The notes under the pieces were generated by a model, which was not told the origin of the DNA, searched no databases, and saw only the letters and a program-made list of their open reading frames with translations. From positions 124,001 through 188,000 of the forward strand of contig JACKAK010000007.1 of assembly GCA_020635115.1 (NCBI GenBank): a stretch of 64,000 bases of DNA, read 5' to 3'. Shown here one piece after another: positions 45,235 to 54,599 of this stretch. This DNA comes from Halobacteriovoraceae bacterium. GTDB lineage: Bacteria > Bdellovibrionota > Bacteriovoracia > Bacteriovoracales > Bacteriovoracaceae. The translations under genes were made by a program, and so were the position numbers. How positions within the stretch are numbered: position 1 is the stretch's first letter; the number at the start of each line of letters is the position of its first letter.

Positions 45235-47564
45235 GCAAGTTTAGAATTGAAAGAATTGGGATAGACAATTTTAAGATATTTTCAAAGTATTTTGAGCAAT
45301 CATTTAATGGCAATGACCTGATCGTATTTGATGGGCCAAATGGCTTTGGTAAAACATCTGTTTTTGATGCAGTTGAATTAGCGTTAACTGGAATCATTAG
45401 AAGGCTAGATATCTATGATGATGCTGTAAAAAATAAAATGAAGGCACATAGCTTTCCATTTATAAATAGCGAGTCTCGTGACTTTTTTATAAAAATTGAG
45501 TTGGTTTCGGATAGTGGAAGGTTGATCATTTGTCGGTATTTAAAGAAAGAGCAGATCGGACAGAAAGATAAGGGTAAGATTAAATGGGAAAGAATATGTT
45601 TGGGGAAACTTAATTCTTGGGATGATAGCTACGAAAATGCAACTGATCTAAATCAGAAACAACTTGAAGGCCTTCTTGGCATCAGAGAATTAGACCGTAT
45701 TTTTAATGTCTTTTTCTATGTCCAACAGGAAGAGAATACATTTTTTCTGAAACGTTCTGAAAACGATAGGAAAGAATATTTAAATATTCTTTTTGATGTA
45801 GAGAAAGAGTCAAAGTTATTGGAGAAAATAAAAAAACTTTTAAAATTTCAGAAAGATTATGTGAGTGAAATAGAGGTAAACATTAAAAAAGCAGAAGAGA
45901 AGAAGGTTACTGCTGATGCAAATACTAAGATTGAAAATCTACCATATGAAAAACTGTTTGTGGATGATGAGCATGAGTGGGATAAAGAAAGTCCTGACTT
46001 TGCTAAAATAACATATAAAAATGTAGTTGAAGGAATAGGAAATATTCAAAAGTTGAGACAATCATCCTCCGAATTTAAAAAGCAAAAAGAGGCGTTGAAA
46101 ATTAGAAGCTACCTAAGTAGTCCTAACTTTATAAAAAATTATGCATTAAGAGAAAAATATGAAGATAAGTTAGATGAAATCGAAGCTCATATAAATGAAG
46201 GTAAGCAAATTGGTACTGTCTTAAAAACTATTAAACAAAATAAGCATTTGGAAGTTAATTTTTGGAACGATCAAAAGTCTTTTCTTGAAGGAATAACCTC
46301 ATTAGATATTCAGGTAATAGTTGATCAAATTAAAGTGTACGTGGATCAAAAAGGGAATCACGATAAGCTAGAATCTACTCGAACTGAGATAAATCGCTAC
46401 CGTAAAAGTTTGTCTGAAAAATATAAGGAATATATAAAGGAATCTCAAGATAAAAAAGACATGGAATGTCCTCTTTGTGGAAATGAGTGGACCGATTTCC
46501 AAGGATTAATGAATGGTATTGATTCTGCTGAGAAGAGATTCATGTCAAACAATCAAGCTTCTTTGAAGAGCATTTTGGATAACATCTCGAAATATGTTAA
46601 TCAGGTTGAGCTGGAATTACAAAAAAAGGTGGATACTATTTTTTATCCAGAAGATGAAATACTAACTTCTATAAGAACATCAGAGAGGTCAAAAACAAAC
46701 TTTGCAGAGCTTAATGCATTTTTAAAAAGTAATAAAATTAAAATTCTTTCTTTGGACAAGTTAAAGTCAATAAAAGACCTCAAAGAACTTTCAAAATCAG
46801 CAACGGAATTTCAAACCGAACTAGAGCAGGAGATAGAGTCATTAATGGTTATCGAAGATGATTTATACACAAAGTTTGAAACGATATTCGTTAAATATTT
46901 TGAGCAGTCTTTAGAAAAATTAGAGAAGATGGAAAGCACAAAAATGGGTGATAAACTCAAGTATATTGCAGTCAAATATTTAGAGTATTCAAATTCTAAA
47001 AATACAGAAATAGACAAGGAGATTCTCAAATTAAATAATGATAAGACTACAGTTGTTGAAAAAGTTAAGAATATTAAAAAAATTCAAAGTGTATATGAGT
47101 CTAAAATTAAAGAGCATATTTCAAAGATCATCAGTGATATTTCAATCCCGTTTTATATAAATAGTGGCCGAATTTTACAGGAGTTTCATGGAGGAAGTGG
47201 AATTTTTGTACGCATGGGGAGTGGTAAGTCTGATGGAGTGAAATTCTATAGTGATATTGACCTAGAAAATGATCCTTTATATTCACTAAGCTCTGGGCAA
47301 ATATCTTCACTTGTTTTGGCTTTTTGCCTGACACTTAATGATGTTTATCGTGAACATTATATGGGGATGTTATTGATTGATGACCCTATCCAAACAATGG
47401 ATGAAATCAATACTATTACATTTATTGATTTGATCCGAAATAATTTTAGTGATCGACAATTTATAATTTCGACTCATGAAGATAACTTTTCTTCTTTGGT
47501 TCGATATAAGTTTGCACAAAATGATGCGAAAGTTTCTGTTGTTAGGATGAAGGAAGCGATTTAG
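45231..47564 (+). CDS. lmuB: Lamassu-like SMC-family ATPase (LmuB) with zinc hook
   Basis: This 777-residue ABC/SMC protein has Walker A GPNGFGKT (residues 35-42), two coiled-coil arms separated by a zinc-hook CPLC (Cys413, Cys416), the signature YSLSSGQISSLVLAF and Walker B MGMLLIDDPIQTMDE with the following FIISTHE. This is the Rad50-like architecture used by Lamassu and other ABC-3C defence systems to sense DNA ends or structures. A FYVQQEENTFFLK loop is typical of the family. Confidence 0.85.
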   Translation: MSKFRIERIGIDNFKIFSKYFEQSFNGNDLIVFDGPNGFGKTSVFDAVELALTGIIRRLDIYDDAVKNKMKAHSFPFINSESRDFFIKIELVSDSGRLIICRYLKKEQIGQKDKGKIKWERICLGKLNSWDDSYENATDLNQKQLEGLLGIRELDRIFNVFFYVQQEENTFFLKRSENDRKEYLNILFDVEKESKLLEKIKKLLKFQKDYVSEIEVNIKKAEEKKVTADANTKIENLPYEKLFVDDEHEWDKESPDFAKITYKNVVEGIGNIQKLRQSSSEFKKQKEALKIRSYLSSPNFIKNYALREKYEDKLDEIEAHINEGKQIGTVLKTIKQNKHLEVNFWNDQKSFLEGITSLDIQVIVDQIKVYVDQKGNHDKLESTRTEINRYRKSLSEKYKEYIKESQDKKDMECPLCGNEWTDFQGLMNGIDSAEKRFMSNNQASLKSILDNISKYVNQVELELQKKVDTIFYPEDEILTSIRTSERSKTNFAELNAFLKSNKIKILSLDKLKSIKDLKELSKSATEFQTELEQEIESLMVIEDDLYTKFETIFVKYFEQSLEKLEKMESTKMGDKLKYIAVKYLEYSNSKNTEIDKEILKLNNDKTTVVEKVKNIKKIQSVYESKIKEHISKIISDISIPFYINSGRILQEFHGGSGIFVRMGSGKSDGVKFYSDIDLENDPLYSLSSGQISSLVLAFCLTLNDVYREHYMGMLLIDDPIQTMDEINTITFIDLIRNNFSDRQFIISTHEDNFSSLVRYKFAQNDAKVSVVRMKEAI

Positions 47565-47576
47565 TTGTATTAAAAT

Positions 47577-48083
47577 TTATATTTTATTCTTCTTTCTCAT
47601 TTTTTTGACTCTGCTTCTTGAACCACAGGTTTTAGAGCACCATTTTACATTAGAACGACCGATGAAAAATTTATGACATTCAGGGCTTTGGCATCGTTTA
47701 AGACCTTCGAGCCATCCAAGAGAGGCCATGCTTGAGAAAAGATAACACGCAAAAATTCCGGGGTCTGGATGATGTTTTAAGTGAGCAACGTAAGTCGTAA
47801 TTAGTTTTTTGTCTTTTCTACCTATAAAGCATTGGTGTCTTACTGGTGCGAGAAACTTATTCAATTCATCAATAAGCTGATTAGTTGGGCCATTTTTCTC
47901 GTACTCACTCATAAGGTTATACATAGATTTAGAAAGAGCAACTTTGCTTTTTGGGCCTTCATCTCCCTCTTCAAGATAGCAATTAGCCCCATCAATCAAA
48001 AAATCGACTGATTCTCTGTCATATCTTTGTGGTTCTTTTCCGTCTTTAATGACGAGAACACAGTCATGTAACGCTTTTTCCAT
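47577..48083 (-). CDS. CGNR zinc-finger protein
   Basis: The 168-residue protein ends in a CGNR-type zinc finger: RCQSPECHKFFIGRSNVKWC then SKTCGSRSRVKKM. The rest is the alpha-helical ABATE-like domain. CGNR proteins are predicted transcription regulators. It converges with the Lamassu-like ATPase gene. Confidence 0.85.
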   Translation of the reverse strand: MEKALHDCVLVIKDGKEPQRYDRESVDFLIDGANCYLEEGDEGPKSKVALSKSMYNLMSEYEKNGPTNQLIDELNKFLAPVRHQCFIGRKDKKLITTYVAHLKHHPDPGIFACYLFSSMASLGWLEGLKRCQSPECHKFFIGRSNVKWCSKTCGSRSRVKKMRKKNKI

Positions 48084-48161
48084 GAATTTCCTATCTTGAA
48101 CGTGTAACGGGTTTTGTGTTTATATACCGTTACATTGTTTTTTGCAAATAAAAGGAGAAAT

Positions 48162-48935
48162 ATGAAATTTGCACTAGTTAAAGGAGTTAAAGAGTCCCCA
48201 AAACCAAAGATGGAGGCATCTTGTGCATTTTGCGGTGCAAAGGTTATATCTAAGTGTGGTGATATTAAACTTTGGCATTGGGCACATTATTTTAAACGTG
48301 TTTGTGACGTTTGGTGGGAAAATGAAACAGAATGGCATCGAAACTGGAAAGGTAAATTTCCAGTAAATTGGCAGGAAGTTATTCACTATGCAGAAGATGG
48401 GGAAAAGCATATAGCCGATGTTAAAACTAGGCACGACTGTATTCTTGAATTTCAACATTCATTTATTACTAACGAAGAAAGATTTTCTCGCGACAATTTT
48501 TATAAAAATTTAGTTTGGATAGTTGATGGGCTTCGGCGAAAACGAGATAAGGATCAGTTCTTTAAGGCTCTTAAGGATGGTGTTCAAGTTATTGCTAGTC
48601 CTGTTTTGATTAAAGTGTATTCAGATGAGAGTAGATTGGTACAAGAATGGAAAGATAGTAATGTACCAGTCTTTTTTGACTTTGGAGAAGCTGAGAGAAT
48701 CTGGTGGTTGATGCCATTTAAAGAAGATGGGTGGTCTTACGTTGTTCCATTCTCAAGAGAAAATTTTATAGATTTTCATCTTGGAAAACTAAACACTGAC
48801 TTCATAACATTTCTGAATAAATGCGTACAAGACTACAGATCACTTTTCCTTCAATTGGAAAGGAATAGACAAAGGCAACAAATCGTTATGATACCTCGCA
48901 GGTATCCAGCCCGTAGAAGATCAAGACGGCTTTAA
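48162..48935 (+). CDS. CoiA-like nuclease-fold protein
   Basis: The 257-residue protein has the CoiA layout: a treble-clef-like CAFCGAKVISKCG then WHWAHYF, followed by a PD-(D/E)XK core with HIADVKT and CILEFQHSFIT, and FYKNLVWIVDG. CoiA helps DNA uptake in Gram-positive bacteria; many scattered homologues lie in islands with unknown role. The start at 48162 follows AAAAGGAG. Its C-terminus is Arg-rich. Confidence 0.8.
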   Translation: MKFALVKGVKESPKPKMEASCAFCGAKVISKCGDIKLWHWAHYFKRVCDVWWENETEWHRNWKGKFPVNWQEVIHYAEDGEKHIADVKTRHDCILEFQHSFITNEERFSRDNFYKNLVWIVDGLRRKRDKDQFFKALKDGVQVIASPVLIKVYSDESRLVQEWKDSNVPVFFDFGEAERIWWLMPFKEDGWSYVVPFSRENFIDFHLGKLNTDFITFLNKCVQDYRSLFLQLERNRQRQQIVMIPRRYPARRRSRRL

Positions 48936-48959
48936 ACTTAAATTTTTTAATAGTAATTT

Positions 48960-49226
48960 TTAGATATATTTATCGTTACACTGAATACTATTATTCGCTT
49001 TAGCTACACAAGACTTGAATAGGCTTCTCTTTAACATTTTTTCACTTAAGTTATACTGAGATGACTCATTTACTTCTCCATTGTCCAGTTGGAGCAAGCA
49101 AAAATTACATCTTCCAGAGAGACAAGATGATGGAATGTAGAAACCACTTTCTTCTAAAGCTTCAAGTACTGTTTGTTCACTATTTCTATATGGGACAATT
49201 TGGTTGTTAAATTTAAAAATACTCAC
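48960..49226 (-). CDS. 2Fe-2S ferredoxin
   Basis: This 88-residue plant-type ferredoxin has the cluster ligands in CLSGRCNFC plus a distal Cys in FKSCVAK. It starts within the NsrR gene (four-base overlap) and so is co-transcribed with it. It probably supplies electrons to an NO-linked enzyme or a cluster-repair step; the partner is not shown. Confidence 0.88.
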   Translation of the reverse strand: MSIFKFNNQIVPYRNSEQTVLEALEESGFYIPSSCLSGRCNFCLLQLDNGEVNESSQYNLSEKMLKRSLFKSCVAKANNSIQCNDKYI

Positions 49227-49612
49227 ACAAGGTCTTTGATTTTGTGCTTTTTTAATTCTAATAGAAAGGCATTTGTTGCTTTATTAAGCATACCTTTAAG
49301 TTTGCACTTTGGATTTAAAGTACACGTATTTTTTTCGGGATTAAAGCACTCGACAATATCAAAATCTTCAACTTGAGAAACAAGTTCTCCTATTGATTTG
49401 TGTTCATAATCTTTATTGAATTCAATTCCACCTTTTGGGCCAAGAGTTGAGATAACATATCCTAGCTCAGACAGTTTATTTACTGCAACGCTCAAATGGT
49501 TTTTCGAAATATTATAACTATCTGCAATATCTTGAATTCTTACTTTTCCTTCATTCATTTGAAGGTAAATTAATACTCTAATGCAATAGTCTGTTTTTGT
49601 TTTCAATCGCAT
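49223..49612 (-). CDS. nsrR: Rrf2-family NO-sensing repressor NsrR
   Basis: The 129-residue regulator has an N-terminal winged HTH (IQDIADSYNISKNHLSVAVN) and three Cys residues in CFNPEKNTC and LNPKCKLKG that bind the NO-sensitive Fe-S cluster in NsrR. It is divergent from norZ across an operator-like palindrome, so it most likely represses the NO reductase until NO destroys the cluster. Confidence 0.9.
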   Translation of the reverse strand: MRLKTKTDYCIRVLIYLQMNEGKVRIQDIADSYNISKNHLSVAVNKLSELGYVISTLGPKGGIEFNKDYEHKSIGELVSQVEDFDIVECFNPEKNTCTLNPKCKLKGMLNKATNAFLLELKKHKIKDLV

Positions 49613-49649
49613 AAATTATTTATGCCATTCATATTTTATATTTACAATG

Positions 49650-49685
49650 ATATATTTTATATATATTAATATATATAAAATATAT
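49650..49685. promoter_or_regulatory. 36-bp palindrome between nsrR and norZ, candidate NsrR operator
   Basis: Two perfect 16-base arms (ATATATTTTATATATA) flank TTAA at the centre. NsrR operators are AT-rich inverted repeats, and the site sits 17 bases before the norZ start, between divergent genes. The sequence is low-complexity AT, so function is inferred. Confidence 0.6.
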
Positions 49686-49702
49686 TATATCTGTGAGGTT
49701 GT

Positions 49703-51976
49703 ATGAAAAAGTATTGGTGGACACTAGTATTTGTTCTTGTCGGAACATTTACAATATTAGGTTTTTTTGGAAGTGAGGTATATAAAAAGGCACCTCCTTT
49801 GTACGAGAACATAAATTCAAGCTCTCAGGGGGTTATCTATACCAAAGACGATATTTTGGATGGTCAAGAAGTTTGGCAATCCATTGGTGGCCAACAGATT
49901 GGCTCTATTTGGGGGCATGGAGCTTATCAAGCTCCAGACTGGACAGCGGACTGGTTACATAGAGAACTAGTAAATTACCAAACAATTTATAGTCAAAATA
50001 AGCTTGGAAAAAGCTTTAATGATCTCTCAAAACAAGAAAAAATGTTGGTTAAAGCTTCGATGTTAGAAGACTACCGAGAGTCAAAAGTTGAAAATGATAA
50101 AGTTATAATCTCAGATATTAGATATCAAGCATATTTAAAGACAAAAGAGTATTACTTAAGTTTATTTAGCAATAGTCCTGAATTGAGAGAAACAAGAAAG
50201 GCCTATGCAATCCATGAGGAAGTTTTGCCTTCTGCCGAGAGAAGAGAAAAAATGATGGCCTTCTTTCATTGGTCAACTTGGGTAGCTTCAGCGAATAGGC
50301 CGGGGGAAAATCATACTTACACAAATAATTGGCCTCATGAACCGCTAATAAACAATGTGCCGACAAGTGAAAATATTTTTTGGTCAATAATTTCAGTAAT
50401 TCTACTCTTAACTTCTATAGGTTTTTTAGTTTGGTATTATGCATTTAAAAAAGAAGAGGATGATGTAAACTCTGAACTTCCAAGTAGTGACCCACTTAAG
50501 AACTTTAAACTTACACCTTCAATGAAGTCCCTTTGGAAGTATTGGGGTGTTGTGGTTGTTCTTTTCATTCTTCAAATAGGACTAGGAGGGATTCTTGCTC
50601 ATTACACTGTTGAAGGGCAGGACTTTTATGGTTTTCCATTATCAAAGTTCTTACCATATACATTAGCGAGAACTTGGCATATTCAAATTGCGTTATTTTG
50701 GATTGCTACATCTTTTCTTGCAGCAGGTCTATTTATCGCCCCAATAATTAATGGTGGGAAAGATCCAAAGTATCAACGATTTGGTGTAAACTTTCTTTTT
50801 GGTGCATTACTTGTAGTTGTTTTTGGTTCTCTAACAGGGGAAGCACTCGCCATTCACCAGTTATTAGATTTTGATCTAAGTTTTTGGTTTGGTCATCAAG
50901 GCTACGAGTACGTTGACTTAGGAAGAGTATGGCAAATATTACTTTTAGTGGGATTAGGTGTTTGGCTAACATTAATGTTAAGATGTATTGCTCCTGCTCT
51001 TAAAATTGCTAAAGATAACAAGCAATTACTTCTTTTATTTTCAGCTTCAACTATTGCAATTGGACTCTTTTATGGAGGAGGTCTTTTTTATGGAGCAAGG
51101 ACTCACATAAGTATTATGGAGTTTTGGCGATGGTGGGTTGTCCATCTTTGGGTTGAGGGCTTCTTTGAAGTTTTCGCAACAGTAGCATTAGCATTTATAT
51201 TTGTTACACTTGGTTTAATTAAGCCTAGGTCTGCGACTAAAGCATCTTTACTTTCGACATCGATATTTTTAGTTGGAGGGATTCCGGGTACATTTCATCA
51301 CTTGTATTTTAGTGGGACACCAATTTCAATTAGTGCTATTGGTGCATGCTTTTCTGCTCTTGAAGTTGTTCCTCTAGTTCTAATTGGCTTTGAGGCATTT
51401 CATACTTTTAAAGTTCAAAAACTTACGAGTTGGACAAAAAACTATAAATGGCCAATTACTTTTTTTGTGGGAGTCGCTTTTTGGAACTTAGTAGGTGCTG
51501 GAATATTTGGATTTTTAATTAATCCTCCGATTGCTCTTTATTACTTGCAAGGATTAAATACAACTGCTGTTCATGCGCATGGAGCGACATTTGGAGTGTA
51601 TGGCCTTCTCTCTCTTGGATTAGTTCTATTTATTGTGCAAACAACATTCCAAGAACGTAAGTGGAATGACAAGATAATGGGATATGGTTTTTGGGGAATG
51701 AATATTGGTTTAGGACTAATGATTATTTTAAGTCTCCTTCCAATCGGCTTGATTCAGTTTGATGCGTCTCTTGAAGTTGGTCTATGGTACGCAAGAGGTA
51801 GCGAAGTAATGCAGTCAGATCTGATACAGAATCTAAGATGGTTAAGAGTTATAGGTGATGTGATTTTTGCTCTTGGCGCAGTTTTTTATGCTTTGGCCAT
51901 ATTAGATAAAACCGGTCTATATAAATTAAAGTCAGGCGAACCGGCATTTGAAGGTGATTTGGTGATTGAAAATTAA
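49703..51976 (+). CDS. norZ: Quinol-dependent nitric oxide reductase (qNOR, NorZ)
   Basis: This 757-residue single-subunit NO reductase reduces NO to N2O with quinol at the inner membrane. The N-terminal extension with QSIGGQQIGSIWGHGAYQAP is the qNOR hallmark, followed by about 13 helices. Heme and Fe-B ligands are seen as AIHQL, TWHIQIALFW, WVVHLWVEGFFEVFA, HHLYFSGTP and HAHGATFGVYG. A GAGG site precedes the ATG. Expression is likely controlled by NsrR. Confidence 0.96.
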   Translation: MKKYWWTLVFVLVGTFTILGFFGSEVYKKAPPLYENINSSSQGVIYTKDDILDGQEVWQSIGGQQIGSIWGHGAYQAPDWTADWLHRELVNYQTIYSQNKLGKSFNDLSKQEKMLVKASMLEDYRESKVENDKVIISDIRYQAYLKTKEYYLSLFSNSPELRETRKAYAIHEEVLPSAERREKMMAFFHWSTWVASANRPGENHTYTNNWPHEPLINNVPTSENIFWSIISVILLLTSIGFLVWYYAFKKEEDDVNSELPSSDPLKNFKLTPSMKSLWKYWGVVVVLFILQIGLGGILAHYTVEGQDFYGFPLSKFLPYTLARTWHIQIALFWIATSFLAAGLFIAPIINGGKDPKYQRFGVNFLFGALLVVVFGSLTGEALAIHQLLDFDLSFWFGHQGYEYVDLGRVWQILLLVGLGVWLTLMLRCIAPALKIAKDNKQLLLLFSASTIAIGLFYGGGLFYGARTHISIMEFWRWWVVHLWVEGFFEVFATVALAFIFVTLGLIKPRSATKASLLSTSIFLVGGIPGTFHHLYFSGTPISISAIGACFSALEVVPLVLIGFEAFHTFKVQKLTSWTKNYKWPITFFVGVAFWNLVGAGIFGFLINPPIALYYLQGLNTTAVHAHGATFGVYGLLSLGLVLFIVQTTFQERKWNDKIMGYGFWGMNIGLGLMIILSLLPIGLIQFDASLEVGLWYARGSEVMQSDLIQNLRWLRVIGDVIFALGAVFYALAILDKTGLYKLKSGEPAFEGDLVIEN

Positions 51977-51995
51977 AAGAAAAAAGGAGAACCTT

Positions 51996-52685
51996 ATGAG
52001 CTTAGGAAGAAATAACTCTTTAGGTGAATGGGCTGCGGTCTATTCGGGGGCGAGCAAAGTCTTTATAAAAAATAAATTAGATTTTTGTTGCGGCGGAAAG
52101 ATAAAATTAGAAGATGCCTGTAGAGAAAACGATATTGATGTTGATGAGTTAATTTCAGATATCAGAAATAGCTCAAAGGATAGTGATAGCCTTTTGTGGG
52201 ATAAAATGCCTCTTGGAACTCTTGTAGATGAAATTTTAGAAAAGTTTCATAAAAAGCACAGAGAGGACTTAGAGTATTTGATTCCTCTTGCTAAAAAAGT
52301 TGAGTCGGTACACTCTGATAAACCAGAGTGTCCAACTGGACTTTCAGATTTTTTAATGAAATTGCAATTTGAGCTTGAATCTCATATGCAAAAAGAAGAA
52401 AAAATACTTTTTCCTATGATAAAATCAGGTCAAGGTTCAATGGCGCAAGGGCCGATTTCTGTAATGACCCATGAACATGTAAGTCATGGAGAGAATCTGC
52501 TTGAATTACGAAAATTGGCACACAACTTTGAGATTCCTGATGATGCATGTGGAAGTTGGAATGCACTATACCAAGGAGCGCAAACTTTAGAGCGTGAACT
52601 AATGGAACATATTGGAACTGAAAATAATATCTTATTTCCTAAAGCTTTAAGTAAAGTTGATGGTTGTTGTGGAAGCTGTAGTTAA
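51996..52685 (+). CDS. ytfE: Di-iron Fe-S cluster repair protein (RIC/YtfE/ScdA)
   Basis: The 229-residue protein has the ScdA_N domain (FIKNKLDFCCGGKIKLEDAC) and a hemerythrin-like four-helix bundle with His/Glu ligands in KFHKKHREDL, ELESHMQKEEKILFP, MTHEHVSHGENL and MEHIGTENNILFP. RIC proteins repair clusters damaged by NO. The start at 51996 follows AAGGAG, 19 bases after norZ. The C-terminus has extra Cys (GCCGSCS). Confidence 0.94.
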   Translation: MSLGRNNSLGEWAAVYSGASKVFIKNKLDFCCGGKIKLEDACRENDIDVDELISDIRNSSKDSDSLLWDKMPLGTLVDEILEKFHKKHREDLEYLIPLAKKVESVHSDKPECPTGLSDFLMKLQFELESHMQKEEKILFPMIKSGQGSMAQGPISVMTHEHVSHGENLLELRKLAHNFEIPDDACGSWNALYQGAQTLERELMEHIGTENNILFPKALSKVDGCCGSCS

Positions 52686-52709
52686 GTAAAGGGTAAAAGG
52701 AACACTACT

Positions 52710-53873
52710 TTGATAAAAAATAATCCAATACTATCTATAAGTTTCAGGCCATTTTTTATCCTTGCAGCATTAATTGCGATTATTAATCCAAGCATTTGGA
52801 TTCTTAGTTACTTAGGTAGAATGTCAATTCCGTTCGCAGTTGTTGATCCACTTTTTTGGCATGGGCATGAAATGATTTTTGGCTTTACAGGAGCTTTGAT
52901 TGCAGGATTTATTTTAACTGCTAGTGCTAATTGGACTAATTCTACTCCATATCAAGGAAATAGCCTTTTATTGTTGATCACGGTCTGGTTAGTGGAAAGA
53001 CTTTCATATTTTGTTTTCAACAGTGAACATTTTCAGCTTTTGGCAATGAATTTATTTTTCCCTATTTTAACTTTAATGCTATTTAAAAAATTGAGGAATT
53101 TTCCAAAACAGAGAAATATTTTTATACCAATAATACTTGGGATAACTGTAGCTAAGGTTCTCCATAGTTGGGGTCATCTTTATTCTGTAGACTATCTTGA
53201 AGATTTAGGTAGGGAAATCGCAATTGGCCTAATTCGATTTATCATTCTTTTGATCGCTGGCAGAGTTATTCCATTTTTTACTAGAAAGAAGATTGAGGGA
53301 ATAGACATAAATCTTCCGAATTGGATTAATCCTTTAAGTTTAATTCCTATAGCATTAATTGTTATTCCTTGGCCTGAAGCTGTGCCAAGATTCGTACTTG
53401 GAGCAATATTAACTTTAGCACTTATAGCTAATGTTTTGAGACAGGCTTTGTGGAAACCTTGGGTAACTTTCAAAGTTCCTATTCTTTATGTGTTACACAT
53501 AGGAATAGCACTAATAAATATTGAGTTATTGATGGAGTTAATAGGTTTATTTAATGACCAAGTTCATTATACACAAGCGGCACTACATCTTCTAATGGCA
53601 GGAGGATTAGGAGTTGTGGGGATTGGGATTATGACAAGAGTTAGTTTGGGGCATACTGGTAGGATAATTAAAGCAGACTTCTGGACTTGTTTATCATATT
53701 TAGCAATAGTTGTGGGTAGCTTAATAAGAGTATTTGTTCCTATTTTCTTCCCTGATATTTACGTAAGAAGTTTACATTTTGCTAGTGGACTTTGGACGCT
53801 TGGTTTTGGGATATTTATAATTAAGTACTTTAAAATACTAACGACTCAAAGACCTGACGGCAAGCCATACTAA
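52710..53873 (+). CDS. nnrS: NnrS family membrane protein
   Basis: The 387-residue protein has about 12 predicted helices and the NnrS motifs SFRPFFILAAL, LFWHGHEMIFGF and a later MTRVSLGHTGR. NnrS binds heme and copper and protects against nitrosative stress. It starts at a TTG at 52710, 24 bases after ytfE, so norZ-ytfE-nnrS appear to form an operon. Confidence 0.92.
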   Translation: MIKNNPILSISFRPFFILAALIAIINPSIWILSYLGRMSIPFAVVDPLFWHGHEMIFGFTGALIAGFILTASANWTNSTPYQGNSLLLLITVWLVERLSYFVFNSEHFQLLAMNLFFPILTLMLFKKLRNFPKQRNIFIPIILGITVAKVLHSWGHLYSVDYLEDLGREIAIGLIRFIILLIAGRVIPFFTRKKIEGIDINLPNWINPLSLIPIALIVIPWPEAVPRFVLGAILTLALIANVLRQALWKPWVTFKVPILYVLHIGIALINIELLMELIGLFNDQVHYTQAALHLLMAGGLGVVGIGIMTRVSLGHTGRIIKADFWTCLSYLAIVVGSLIRVFVPIFFPDIYVRSLHFASGLWTLGFGIFIIKYFKILTTQRPDGKPY

Positions 53874-53875
53874 GA

Positions 53876-54187
53876 CTATATTTTCTCCCAAGATATTAAA
53901 TAAAATGTTGATTTAGGAAGTTTATCAAAAAACTTCTTTTGGTATTGTACTTTAATGAACTCACCAGACAAGCTACTTAGTTCTTTTTTGTTTGGAATAT
54001 TTTTATTTATAAAATGGTACTCTTTTCCTGAAACATCTAGATTAATAGTGGTTGAGTCACTTGAATCGAGAAGTTGTCCATAGACCCAACCAATTTCGAC
54101 TACTTGTTTATCAAGATAGAAATATATACTACCGCTCGATATAGCGATTAGTAATGCCAATATTATAGCTTTAAACTTAATAGACAT
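53876..54187 (-). CDS. Membrane-anchored protein of unknown function
   Basis: A single N-terminal helix (AIILALLIAISSGSIYFYL) anchors an ~80-residue beta-rich domain (IGWVYGQLLDSSDS, FIKVQYQKKFF). It is 10 bases after rnk on the same strand. No family is recognised. Confidence 0.6.
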   Translation of the reverse strand: MSIKFKAIILALLIAISSGSIYFYLDKQVVEIGWVYGQLLDSSDSTTINLDVSGKEYHFINKNIPNKKELSSLSGEFIKVQYQKKFFDKLPKSTFYLISWEKI

Positions 54188-54197
54188 TTATAACCTC

Positions 54198-54599
54198 TTA
54201 GAGGTGCCAATCCTCTGCTGCCTCTGGCTGATAAAGTATCTCTACAACCTTTAGAGACTTTGTTTTGCCATTAGGAAACTTCCAGTTTATTTTTTGATTT
54301 TTCTTTAAACCAATTAGAGCAGAACCCAAAGGAGCAAAAATTGAAATCTTGGCTTCATTTGTATTAGCATCTTGTGGATATACAATAGTAATAATTGAAT
54401 CTTTATTAGTTTTTAAATCTAAAAACTTAACTTTTGAATTCATAGTTACAAGATCGTTAGGGACTTCATGATCTGAAATTATAGAAGCTCGATCTAACTC
54501 GATCTCTAAATCTTCAAAATTGTGATTTGTATTACTTCCCATTAAATTTGTAAGTCTTAAATAGTCTTTTTCTGTTATTAAAATTCTATCAGTTTCCAC
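54198..54599 (-). CDS. rnk: Rnk / GreA-GreB-like regulator
   Basis: The 133-residue protein matches Rnk: RILITEKDYLRL at the start, a short coiled region, and the GreA C-terminal-like domain (LVTMNSKVKFLDL, IFAPLGSALIGLKKNQKINW). Rnk binds RNA polymerase near the secondary channel. Such genes often accompany NO and redox clusters. Confidence 0.85.
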   Translation of the reverse strand: METDRILITEKDYLRLTNLMGSNTNHNFEDLEIELDRASIISDHEVPNDLVTMNSKVKFLDLKTNKDSIITIVYPQDANTNEAKISIFAPLGSALIGLKKNQKINWKFPNGKTKSLKVVEILYQPEAAEDWHL

